Source of the DNA: Exiguobacterium sp. Helios | GTDB taxonomy: Bacteria > Bacillota > Bacilli > Exiguobacteriales > Exiguobacteriaceae | Assembly: GCF_014524545.1 (NCBI RefSeq) | Contig: NZ_CP053557.1 | Span: forward strand, 2,815,501 to 2,879,500 | Length of the DNA: 64,000 bases | Direction: 5' to 3' | In this document: positions 42,259-50,786 of the stretch, piece after piece | Numbering within the stretch: the stretch's first letter is position 1 | How the letters are laid out: the number at the start of each line of letters is the position of its first letter | Translations under genes and position numbers: made by a program | Notes under the pieces: model-generated | Seen by the model: the letters and a program-made list of their open reading frames with translations, nothing else | Database searches by the model: none | What the model was told of the DNA's origin: nothing

Positions 42259-42268
42259 ATAACTCTAC
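42259..42268. repeat. Copy of the ATAACTCTAC motif downstream of the recombinase module
   Basis: The ten bases are identical and in the same orientation as part of the repeat at 40052-40061, so direct copies flank the sigma-like and recombinase genes (2.2 kb). It could be a recombination half-site; ten bases in AT-rich DNA may also be chance. Confidence 0.35.
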
Positions 42269-42411
42269 CCGTGAACTTTTTAAAATGTAGAAAAATCGGA
42301 GAGTTTGTACTATTTGATTGTTTCTTTCTTAATATTGTCACTCAGCCTAACTTCGTATATAAAGATAAAACTGGAAGAGACTACAGGTCAGCGGCACTTT
42401 AAAGCTTTACT

Positions 42412-44496
42412 TCATCTAAGATTTTGAAAGGCAGTGATGACGATATGTGATTGATGAATGCTGGTATAGTACCCTTCATATTCCAGCAATCCGTTTGAGA
42501 GCTCTTTCATAGCATGGAGCCGAATTGAAACATCCTGAAATCTATCTGTTAACTCTACAGTTAATCTATACTCCACTTCCTCTTTAACAGGAAAACGAAT
42601 GTTAGAATAAAACGTTAAGTTTTTCAAATTAGTTCTGCAAATCATGATGACAGAGGAGCCAATTTTCACAGGCACGTCGTCAATACGATCAATTGTCAAT
42701 TTTGCCTGCAACGATAACGTAGCAATCTCTTTATTAGTAATCTCTTCTTTCGGTAGTAACAGTTGACGTGATAATACTTCAGCAAAATCCGCTTCTAGTA
42801 AAGGTCGACTGAATAAATAGCCTTGAATAGTCGGACAATCTAATCCGCGAAGAACTTGTAATTGCGCAGCAGTTTCTACACCTTCCGCTACAATATTCAA
42901 TCTAAACTCTTGACCAATAAAAATTGCGGACCTTACGATGGAACGGGCACGAATTTCTGAATCAATATCCTTGATAAACTTACGATCTATTTTAATCGTA
43001 TCAATCGGATAGTCCTGTAGATAAGAAATAGAGGAATATCCTTTTCCAAAATCATCTAAAGAGATACTTATCCCTTTATCATGCAATTGACGAAGTGTTT
43101 CTGAGATTTTTACATTTTCATATAAAATATCTGTTTCTGAAATCTCAATTTCAAACAAGGAAGAAGGTAACTTATGTTTTCTTAAGTTTTTAAAGACAAC
43201 CTCTGCAAAATCACCATGTAATAATCTTTTGGGAGAAACATTTATTGAGATAGGTACTAGTAAAAGATTTTGCTTTTTCCATTCCGATAGTTGTCTACAT
43301 GTTTCTTCTACGACCCAATCCGCAATTTTCAGATGGACAGAACTTTCCTCTGCAAGTGGAATAAAATCATTCGGAGGAATACGACCCCACTTCGGATGAT
43401 TCCAGCGAATTAATGCTTCTGCCCCTTCCACTTTACCAGTCCATGCATTTACTTTTGGTTGGTATTCCAAAAACAATTCTTCTCGCAAAACCGCATAGCG
43501 TAAGTCTGAATAGATTTTATAACGCTTAAATGCCTCAATGTCTAAATAGGCATCATAAATATGGACTTTAGTAGTACTTTTTTTAGATCGATCCAAAGCA
43601 ATATTAGCATGGCGGATTAAAGTTTCGGCTTTTTCGTCTTCACCAGGACTACTGTTACTTACTCCTAATGAAACTTTGGCATACCATTCGTACGACTCTA
43701 AACTAAATTTATGATTATTAAACGATAAAAGCGTTTCGATCCATTCCTCTTTATTGAACCCTATTAACTCGGGAAGTAAAATTACATAATCATCACCTAT
43801 CAACTGTCCGATGAACGCCTCTTTAGGTGTGTTGTTTTTTAAGAGCTGTGCCGTCGCGTGAAGCCATACATCCCCATACGTGTATCCCAAAGTACGGTTT
43901 ATTTCGCTGATTTGATTAAAACTAATTGCTATTACAGTCATGCTTTTATCTTCATTAAGCCATTGCTCTGCTGTATTCATAAGATAAAAACGATTCGGCA
44001 GCTTTGTAACATGATCATGAGTGGCTAAACGCCATACTTCTTCTTCATTTCGTTTTAACAATTCTGCATAATTCTTTTTAAAGGTTTGTTCTTCCGTAAC
44101 ATCACGCACGATGCCATATACTCCGCTAATTACGCCTTCTTGATAGTACGGAATATTTGTGATTTCCGTTGTAAGCGATTGGCCATTCTGCTGGCGAATT
44201 ACAATTGAATAATGAACTGTCTTGCCTTTAAGAGTACTTTGAAAAGAATCTTTTACCTCTTCCCGATGAGTCGGTGGGACGACTTCTTCTAAAAAGCTTT
44301 TGAGTTCTTCCCTTTTGTATCCTAATAGAACAAGTAATTTACTATTACATGTTAATATTTCACCTTTTGTATTTAATATAAAAATGGCATCAGGGTGCCC
44401 TTCTAGGAAATTCATATCTTCATTCAGAGAGCCTGATAAAACAACGTGTGCACGTGGTTTTAAAATCTCACTTGATTTTTTAAAAACATTGAGCAT
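42412..44496 (-). CDS. PAS-GGDEF-EAL protein, probable c-di-GMP phosphodiesterase
   Basis: 694 residues. A PAS domain (about 30-125) is followed by a GGDEF domain whose motif is degenerate (IGDDY instead of GGDEF), so cyclase activity is unlikely. The EAL domain is complete: EGAEALIRWNHP, SINVSPKRL, EISETD, LDDFGKGYSS, KIDRKFI and AEGVET. About 110 further residues at the C-terminus, containing RTNLKNLTFYSN, may be a divergent PilZ domain. The degenerate GGDEF may bind GTP to stimulate the EAL domain, as known in related proteins. ATG 44496 follows AGAGGA; a start at 44520 lacks a ribosome binding site. Lying between two polysaccharide clusters, it may control matrix production. Confidence 0.85.
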   Translation of the reverse strand: MLNVFKKSSEILKPRAHVVLSGSLNEDMNFLEGHPDAIFILNTKGEILTCNSKLLVLLGYKREELKSFLEEVVPPTHREEVKDSFQSTLKGKTVHYSIVIRQQNGQSLTTEITNIPYYQEGVISGVYGIVRDVTEEQTFKKNYAELLKRNEEEVWRLATHDHVTKLPNRFYLMNTAEQWLNEDKSMTVIAISFNQISEINRTLGYTYGDVWLHATAQLLKNNTPKEAFIGQLIGDDYVILLPELIGFNKEEWIETLLSFNNHKFSLESYEWYAKVSLGVSNSSPGEDEKAETLIRHANIALDRSKKSTTKVHIYDAYLDIEAFKRYKIYSDLRYAVLREELFLEYQPKVNAWTGKVEGAEALIRWNHPKWGRIPPNDFIPLAEESSVHLKIADWVVEETCRQLSEWKKQNLLLVPISINVSPKRLLHGDFAEVVFKNLRKHKLPSSLFEIEISETDILYENVKISETLRQLHDKGISISLDDFGKGYSSISYLQDYPIDTIKIDRKFIKDIDSEIRARSIVRSAIFIGQEFRLNIVAEGVETAAQLQVLRGLDCPTIQGYLFSRPLLEADFAEVLSRQLLLPKEEITNKEIATLSLQAKLTIDRIDDVPVKIGSSVIMICRTNLKNLTFYSNIRFPVKEEVEYRLTVELTDRFQDVSIRLHAMKELSNGLLEYEGYYTSIHQSHIVITAFQNLR

Positions 44497-45279
44497 ATAT
44501 TTGTACAGTCCTCTCATCAAGTCATTAATGATTTTGCCTAATCTTGTACTATATTATCGGACAACTTCATCAATTAGTTTAAATTGTAAATAGTATTTGT
44601 TTCTATCACACTAGTGAGTCTGACATGCATCATTTTAAAAAAAGTAATAAAAATAGCTCTTACTTTAATCAAGTAAAGGTTGTATCACTAATATAGATTA
44701 AAAACTGCTTAACTATGCGCTTCTCATACTCCAAAGGCTGAACTCCTTAATCAAACAAAAAGTTCAGCTTTTGTCGGTCTATTCAAATTTCACTTCATCC
44801 AAACCCATTTTTGTTTTATCGTCTGTTCGAATATATGATCACTACTTCAACACTTGCCTATCGCTCAGCTCACAGGAAAATACCAAATTAGCCATCCTCT
44901 AAAAATCCCCTGAAGACTACCTGACCCACACTTAAAAACGATACATGTTTATGTCATCGTTTTCTCAATTAATACGTAATGTCAAACACTTCTTCCATAA
45001 TATATCTAATTCTACTATGAGAATAATCTTTACTTTTTGTAGGACGTTCCATTCAGATATTTACAAAACAAGTTAATAACCTACTAGTATTAGAGAAATC
45101 CTCGGTAGAAAAGTCATGATTATTCGTTGAGTAAGATGCTCCAAAAGGACTTGTTCCTAATATTGGAATTTTTGTTACAATCAAGTGGAAGGAAGTTTTA
45201 ATTTTCTCTTCAAAAAACTAATGCCATGTTTCATGAGGATGAATAACTTTCTATCTTAAAAGAGAAAGGAGGAATTCGA
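44497..45279. other. 783-base intergenic region
   Basis: AT-rich, no supported gene. Holds one hairpin, AAAGGCTGAACT...AGTTCAGCTTTT (44733-44772), that could be a terminator remnant. Just before the 72-residue peptide gene is a strong AAAGGAGG. Confidence 0.5.
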
Positions 45280-45498
45280 ATGTCTGCAATGTTCGTGTCG
45301 TATCAGTTATCATTGGAAGAAAAATTCTTTAACATGATCGAAAACAAGTGGTTCTGGATGGTTTTCGCGTTAGTCCTTTTAGTTGGAATTTTTGCATATG
45401 CCTTTTATTGCACAAGCCGCGGCTACAGCTTTAACGGAAACGTAAAGCTGAATTGGCCAAAGATTTGGCAAATGGGTATTGGCTGTAAAGCCTCGTAA
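45280..45498 (+). CDS. 72-residue single-span peptide, candidate precursor of an exported peptide
   Basis: Ribosome binding site AAAGGAGG, seven bases before ATG. Residues 1-22 are polar and amphipathic, 24-43 form one membrane helix, and the last 28 residues (from C44) would lie outside. Cysteines C44 and C69 bracket the outer segment, so a disulfide loop is possible; this tail is basic and aromatic (NVKLNWPKIW). No double-glycine leader. A hairpin terminator follows at once, then genes for an ABC ATPase, permease, small membrane protein and an M50-type protease. Together this suggests a peptide released by intramembrane cleavage, bacteriocin-like or signalling. Sequence not recognised. Confidence 0.6.
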   Translation: MSAMFVSYQLSLEEKFFNMIENKWFWMVFALVLLVGIFAYAFYCTSRGYSFNGNVKLNWPKIWQMGIGCKAS

Positions 45499-45510
45499 CG
45501 TACTTAATAA

Positions 45511-45540
45511 GCGGGGGCTCTTCGGGCTCCCGTTTTTCTT
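45511..45540 (+). terminator. Attenuator-like terminator between peptide gene and ABC genes
   Basis: CGGGGGC pairs with GCTCCCG (one G-U pair) around a UCUUCGG loop, followed by TTTTTCTT. Placed 12 bases after the peptide stop codon, it would let most transcripts end after the peptide gene. Confidence 0.8.
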
Positions 45541-45553
45541 AGGAGGCGAGAAC

Positions 45554-46282
45554 ATGATTGAAATCAAACAGTTAACGAAGTCGTTCAAAAAAAATTGTAT
45601 TATTGATCAATTATCAACAACGTTCTCAAAAACCGGTGTTTCTGTGATCGTCGGGACAAATGGTAGTGGGAAAACGACATTACTAAACATGATGACAAAC
45701 TTACTCGAAGCAGATCGTGGTGAGATTTTGATTGATGAGTTATCACCAGGTAGCAAAGCATATAAGTCTAAGTTCTTCTATCTGCCTTCAGATTTTTATT
45801 TACCAGGATACATGACAGGTAAAGAATATGTACAGTTCGTTTTAAGTCGATACGAGACAAGTGAGTATGAGAAAGCACCCATCTTAATCGAACTACTCGA
45901 TTTAGCGGATGGACAACATAAAACCATCGAATCGTACTCCTTTGGAATGAAAAAGAAAATTCAAATTGTTGCAGCACTCGCTGCCAATACTGAGTATATA
46001 ATCGCGGATGAAATTTTCGGCGGACTGGATTTCGATACCTCCCTTCTTGTACAGGAGCTGTTCGCAGCGGTTGGCGAGACGAAGAAAATCATCATCGTAT
46101 CGCATGAACGGAACACGATTGATCGTTTTCCGAATGACGTCAGACTCATGCGTCATGGTTCCCTTATACACTTTGAGGGGTCTCCCGAAGAATTGACACA
46201 AGTCATAAAACAAGAGGAGGTCTTGCGTGAGAAGTTCGCCATCGTCCAAAAACATTTTATGTCTTCTGAAGTTCTTCTATAA
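45554..46282 (+). CDS. ABC transporter ATP-binding protein
   Basis: 242 residues, with Walker A GTNGSGKTT, signature YSFGMKKKIQI (SFG in place of LSG), Walker B YIIADEIFGGLD and switch VSHERN. Similar to ATPases of bacteriocin immunity and export systems of the ABC-2 type. ATG 45554 is seven bases after AGGAGG. It overlaps the permease gene by 56 bases. Confidence 0.88.
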   Translation: MIEIKQLTKSFKKNCIIDQLSTTFSKTGVSVIVGTNGSGKTTLLNMMTNLLEADRGEILIDELSPGSKAYKSKFFYLPSDFYLPGYMTGKEYVQFVLSRYETSEYEKAPILIELLDLADGQHKTIESYSFGMKKKIQIVAALAANTEYIIADEIFGGLDFDTSLLVQELFAAVGETKKIIIVSHERNTIDRFPNDVRLMRHGSLIHFEGSPEELTQVIKQEEVLREKFAIVQKHFMSSEVLL

Positions 46283-47603
46283 CGATACATTTCATGGTTT
46301 GTTCAATCGTCCGTTCTTTCGTAGCCGATTGAACCGTTACGGATTATTACTACTGCTGACGGCAGCCTACCTCGGATACTTTTATTTAAATATGGTCCAA
46401 CTTTCGACGTTGACGACTAACGCGAAAGAAGCTGATCAGGCGACACTCTTGTTAGCAGGAAAAATGACGTTGAGCAGTTACTTCAATGTCGTTTTCATTT
46501 TAGGAACGTTCATGTTCATTCTGTTGAACGCAACAGTCTCGTTGAATCGAAACTCTTTATTTTTCGCCAAGACACTTCCTTTTTCTGAACGGGAAGTTAA
46601 TGTCAGCCAACGCTTGTTTAAACTGAGTGTCGCACTTGTCTTTTTTGAGTTATTGATGATTATCGTGGCACCTGCACTGAAGTTGATTCCGATGCAATGG
46701 GGAGTTGCGTTGCTCGTGCTCTTAACGCTACATACTGTATTTATTGCAAGCTTTTGGATTCTTGATTTTTTGTACGCAGCCCTGTTACAAAACATCTCCG
46801 GACTGAAGCGCACCCTATTAGGATTCGTGCTCGATTTATGTCTGATCGGCCTAGTGACCTTTCATTTAATCAAGACACGATTTCAAATCGATGTTTGGGT
46901 CAGCAGGCTGCCGTACTCTATTCTTACACTAACCCTATTCGTACTGGCAGGAAGCATCTTGATTGGAGGAGCTGCGTATCTCCTGCAAACCCTATTCTTC
47001 TCCCGCAACCATCTTTATGTGCGTCAGAGTTACTTTAAATTGGGCTTGCCCGCTTTTAATATTGGACTGGCAACAACGATGCCGGCCATTATTCGAAGTA
47101 AGAACTTCCTTTATTTCTGGGCATTACTAGCTGTCATGTCAGCCGGGGCGCTCTATCAAGTGGGTCTGGGGGGGACGATGCAACTGTGGTTATTCCTTTT
47201 ACCGATTTTAGGAATCGTAACGATCACTTATGCAGATGCGACGTTGGCGGTACGCAAACTGTATGGATTATACCGTATCCATCCGTTGATGGAGCTTGGC
47301 TCCCTACTCGGAGTGTCGATCATTCTAATGGCCCCTGCCTTATATGTCGGGATTGTCGAGACAAGTAGTTTGAACCCCTATCTATACGGGATCAATATCT
47401 TTTTTGCGGCAACAATCGCAGGGTTTTTGTTTCCGAAATCACAAAGTAATATCAACGAGACGATTGCTTCCGTCTTGACGATTATCTTAATTATTCTCCT
47501 ATCAGTACTTGTCAGCATAGACGGTGCGCTATACCCTGCATTATTGTTCTTGCTCGGCGTGTTGTATCTCATACTAAAGAAAGAATACGAGGTGGCAAAA
47601 TGA
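46227..47603 (+). CDS. ABC-2-like permease of the peptide locus
   Basis: 458 residues, about twelve hydrophobic spans, no cytoplasmic enzyme domain. GTG start six bases after GAGGAGG, inside the ATPase gene, so production of the two is coupled. Lacks recognised ABC-2 signature but its context makes it the membrane partner of the ATPase. It may export the 72-residue peptide's product or protect the producer from it. Confidence 0.75.
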   Translation: MRSSPSSKNILCLLKFFYNDTFHGLFNRPFFRSRLNRYGLLLLLTAAYLGYFYLNMVQLSTLTTNAKEADQATLLLAGKMTLSSYFNVVFILGTFMFILLNATVSLNRNSLFFAKTLPFSEREVNVSQRLFKLSVALVFFELLMIIVAPALKLIPMQWGVALLVLLTLHTVFIASFWILDFLYAALLQNISGLKRTLLGFVLDLCLIGLVTFHLIKTRFQIDVWVSRLPYSILTLTLFVLAGSILIGGAAYLLQTLFFSRNHLYVRQSYFKLGLPAFNIGLATTMPAIIRSKNFLYFWALLAVMSAGALYQVGLGGTMQLWLFLLPILGIVTITYADATLAVRKLYGLYRIHPLMELGSLLGVSIILMAPALYVGIVETSSLNPYLYGINIFFAATIAGFLFPKSQSNINETIASVLTIILIILLSVLVSIDGALYPALLFLLGVLYLILKKEYEVAK

Positions 47604-47875
47604 AGATCACAAAATTGATTGGTGTAGGAACTGTAATCTGGGCGGTCATCTTTTTGATTGATTACATTTATGAGCTTTTTCAAATTAATGAAACCAGTGT
47701 TGTGACAACGCTAACCGGTCTGAAAATTTCTACTGTGATGACGAAAGAAGAACTGAATACACATTTCTCACTCACATTACAGGCGCTCCTCATGTATCTT
47801 GCCTTTATCGCACTGTTCACTTTATTTGGATTATTCATGCAGACACGACGGACTTCTGCTCGACATGACAGCTGA
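47600..47875 (+). CDS. Small two-span membrane protein of the peptide locus
   Basis: 91 residues. Hydrophobic spans at about 5-25 and 58-80 flank a polar loop (NETSVVTTLTGLKIS). Its ATG overlaps the permease stop codon. Unknown; small proteins of this kind often give immunity in bacteriocin loci, but nothing in its sequence shows that. Confidence 0.65.
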   Translation: MKITKLIGVGTVIWAVIFLIDYIYELFQINETSVVTTLTGLKISTVMTKEELNTHFSLTLQALLMYLAFIALFTLFGLFMQTRRTSARHDS

Positions 47876-48290
47876 GACACTGCTGCTCCTGATCAGTTAT
47901 GTACTGTTGATTGCTTTAGTCGTGACTATTCATGAAAGTATCCATTGGTGTTTTGCGCTTCTCTTCCGACGTCAGCCACGCGTGACATTCGACCGTTTTC
48001 TGACTCCGACGGTCCGTTATCATAATACTCATGTAGACTGGCAAAATCTGATTATTTCAGCTTCAGCACCATTACTTCTTTTCTCTTTTGGTATATGGGT
48101 CGAAGGGAACAGCGGAGCGTGGGTAGTAGTGAAAATACTTTGTTTAGCAAATGTATTTAACTTTTTCCCTATCACGACAGACGGACAGATGATATTTTTA
48201 TCACTCGTTAATATGATTCAAAAACAGCGACGATGTAAAATAAAGAAGCTGACTCAAAAGTCGGCTTCTCTTCAAAATCAAAAAAAATAA
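47865..48290 (+). CDS. M50-like intramembrane zinc metalloprotease (DUF3267-like)
   Basis: 141 residues with about four spans. The zinc motif H23-E24-S-I-H27 lies in the first hydrophobic stretch and the second site NFFPITTDGQM (NxxP...DG) in a later one, as in site-2-type proteases. ATG 47865 overlaps the preceding gene by 11 bases. Such proteases cut within membranes, so the 72-residue single-span peptide is the obvious candidate substrate. The last 20 residues are encoded across a hairpin (GAAGCTGACT...AGTCGGCTTC) that looks like a terminator, so the reading frame may have been extended by a small frameshift. Confidence 0.72.
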   Translation: MTAETLLLLISYVLLIALVVTIHESIHWCFALLFRRQPRVTFDRFLTPTVRYHNTHVDWQNLIISASAPLLLFSFGIWVEGNSGAWVVVKILCLANVFNFFPITTDGQMIFLSLVNMIQKQRRCKIKKLTQKSASLQNQKK

Positions 48291-48394
48291 AAACCTGTCT
48301 TTTTGAACTGTTCAAAAATAGAGATTTTCAAGCTCTGGATCCGACATTTTGTTGGACTCAGGGTTTTTTAATCATTTTTGGATGCGCTACTACC

Positions 48395-48621
48395 CTGACA
48401 CAATATCTCGATGTCCAGACCAATGACAGTTACTTGTTTCAAAACAACACCAGGCGTTTACTGGAGCCGAATCAAACGAAGAAACAACTTCGACTCGACA
48501 GTCAACAGATCCTTAAGCGCATCCTCCTATCACATGACTTACGAGTAACGTTCGCGATAACAATTTATCAGGAACATCACGCTGATTTACCGACTGTCTT
48601 GAATCTGCTCGGTCATCGGTA
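48395..48621 (+). pseudogene. Remnant of tyrosine recombinase 1 (C-terminal part)
   Basis: Matches the last part of the intact recombinase at 40.6-41.4 kb in DNA and protein: FQN..R.LLEPNQTKKQLRLDSQ and SHDLRVTFAITIYQEHHADL, ending at LLGH. The N-terminal half and the catalytic tyrosine are missing. It is followed directly by a remnant of recombinase 2, with the part between them (about 450 bases of the intact locus) deleted. Confidence 0.8.
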
Positions 48622-49105
48622 ACAACAAACGGACCTCCATAAAGCAGAAGCCCGTTTCACTGATGAGTTAAAAAAATAGACGTTAGTACAGATGATGAAT
48701 TTGGCGAATTGTTTGAATCGTCTCTTTAAGCGAGTGATACTCGTGTTGTTAAATGTGTTGATGAACAATCAAACGGATTTGTTTCATTGGATTTGCCTTA
48801 AGCCGTTTCGCTCGAACAAGTTCATTTCCGAGTGCGATCAACGCGTGATACCGCCGCATCTCCGTAGTTGGTTTATAGTGTTGAATTAAATGATAAAAAT
48901 AAATTCGAAGATACTTTACTGGTCACTTTACACAATACTTCTTCATCTGTATGAGATCATTATGTACGATAAGCTTTAATTGTTAGCTTACTATACGTCG
49001 TATGTGAAACAAAGTAGTGCCCTAAATAAGAAAATTGTGTTCTGAAAAATCCTTCTTTTAGTTTTTATAACAAAGGGATTCCCTCTCAATTGATCAATTC
49101 CAATT
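48622..49105 (-). pseudogene. Remnant of tyrosine recombinase 2 (N-terminal part)
   Basis: DNA closely resembles 41.76-42.2 kb of the intact gene (for example ACAACAAACGG.CCTCCATAAAG), in the same orientation, up to the region of its ribosome binding site. Many substitutions, small gaps and stops. With the neighbouring remnant it forms a decayed copy of the whole convergent pair. The 270 bases after it, up to the polymerase gene, are AT-rich and hold nothing I can support. Confidence 0.75.
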
Positions 49106-49373
49106 TCAAATGCTTTTGCACTACACAATTACATAAAAGTAATTTTTTCAGAATAAAGCCGAAGAATTGAGGAATCAAAAGCAAAAAAAGTATCTAGTGG
49201 GAGAGTTGAACTGTACTCTATCAAGTAGACTTGGAATAGTTCACTTTTATTAAAATATATTTTATTTTTTTCTCAAATATATTGGTAATTTTAGCTATAA
49301 TAATTTAAAAATAAAATCACCTTAACAAATTTTAATCATCCAACGATTAATCATAATTAAAACTTAAATTAAT

Positions 49374-50591
49374 TCAATTACTTACTTCTTGATTAATACG
49401 CTGAACAACTCCAAAAAGGAAGCAAAACAACGTAAAATAAACAACCCATCCTTGCATAATAGGTTCTACCATAAAACTTACGAAAAATGCTGTATATAAA
49501 AGAATCACTAAAGCTTTCAAAAACTTTGGATGAGGTAATTCCATAAATTTCCTTAGAGATAAAAATGAAAAAATTGTAAACATTAATAAGAATAGCAAAG
49601 GAATAACACCAACGTCTAACCCAATATCAAGCCATAAATTATGAGCAAAGTTTAGTGACAAATGTGTTTTTCTTCCTCCCATAGGATTAACAAATAATCC
49701 AAAAAATGTGTCATTCCATGCCTTTAACCTCGGATCATCAAATAAATCTGAAGAATTAAGCCTTTGAAACATGAGAGTCGATTGGATATAAATTTTTATG
49801 TTAAGAAAATTTATAGAATACAAAAAATATCCAATTAAGATAACTAAAATGATAATGAACGAAGTTATAATTTTTCTAAAGTTAATTTTTACAAACGCTA
49901 AATATAGTACTACAAAAGAAATTGGAACTAACAACAAACCAGTTCTGTTAGCTAACTGAACTGCTGTGTAGATTGTTATAACAAAACAAAATAAGCAAAT
50001 TAATTTTATTAAATTCCCATTTTTTAGCGATTTTGCGGATAAAAATAGCAATGGTAATAAAACAAGACCTAGCGACAAACTGGTATTTAGACCGGTTGCA
50101 TTAATAGGGTTTTGACCCCACAAATTAATTGCCGTTCTTCCATTCGTCAAGATATAAGAATCAAAATCTCCGTACATATAAATAGTCTTTAGGAATGACA
50201 GAAAACCGAATAGTGAAAGAGAAACAATCATTACAAACAATATCTTTGTAAACTTTTTATAACTTTTATCATTAACAATAATATAATATCCAAATATGAA
50301 CATAATCGGTGGAAATAGCAATCGACCAATTACTGCATCTATTGAACTAAATCCATAAAAAATAAGGATAATACTATAAGTAATTGTAAAAGCTACTAAT
50401 GAGAAAAAAATAAAAATAAATTGTTTTTCAATCTTTTTACTTATTAAAAAAAATAACATAACAGGCGCTATAAGAAGAGGTAAGTAGTTGCCTATATTTA
50501 AAAAATTTGAACTGTATATTGCCACTCCCATGCAACCTAATAAAAATACAATTTTAGATTTATTATTTATTTGTATTTGGGCGCTATTCAA
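49374..50591 (-). CDS. Capsule polymerase (Wzy / O-antigen ligase-like)
   Basis: 405 residues with about ten to eleven spans. Motif-like stretches NANRTGLLLVP and a large outer loop containing DDPRLKAWNDTFFGLFVNP and NFAHNLWLDIGLDVG fit the Wzy_C family, which joins repeat units outside the membrane. TTG start seven bases after AGGAG. Very AT-rich compared with genes before 49 kb. Last gene of the second cluster. Confidence 0.8.
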   Translation of the reverse strand: MNSAQIQINNKSKIVFLLGCMGVAIYSSNFLNIGNYLPLLIAPVMLFFLISKKIEKQFIFIFFSLVAFTITYSIILIFYGFSSIDAVIGRLLFPPIMFIFGYYIIVNDKSYKKFTKILFVMIVSLSLFGFLSFLKTIYMYGDFDSYILTNGRTAINLWGQNPINATGLNTSLSLGLVLLPLLFLSAKSLKNGNLIKLICLFCFVITIYTAVQLANRTGLLLVPISFVVLYLAFVKINFRKIITSFIIILVILIGYFLYSINFLNIKIYIQSTLMFQRLNSSDLFDDPRLKAWNDTFFGLFVNPMGGRKTHLSLNFAHNLWLDIGLDVGVIPLLFLLMFTIFSFLSLRKFMELPHPKFLKALVILLYTAFFVSFMVEPIMQGWVVYFTLFCFLFGVVQRINQEVSN

Positions 50592-50786
50592 TTAAAAGCT
50601 CCTATCTCAATAAGAATATGGATGTTTACCCAATTTATGCTTGTTATTCTATTAGATAAATATATTTTTTATTCCGCTATTCGCTAAAATGGCGACTTGT
50701 TATTTATTTATTCCAACGTATTTAATATTAAATTAACTCAATACAATAAGACATATATTTTATATTATAAGAAGATGACACCCTTT

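Noticed and set aside
48434-48622. Short open frame as an independent gene
   Set aside because: It is the C-terminal fragment of recombinase 1 without the catalytic tyrosine or a start region; called a pseudogene.
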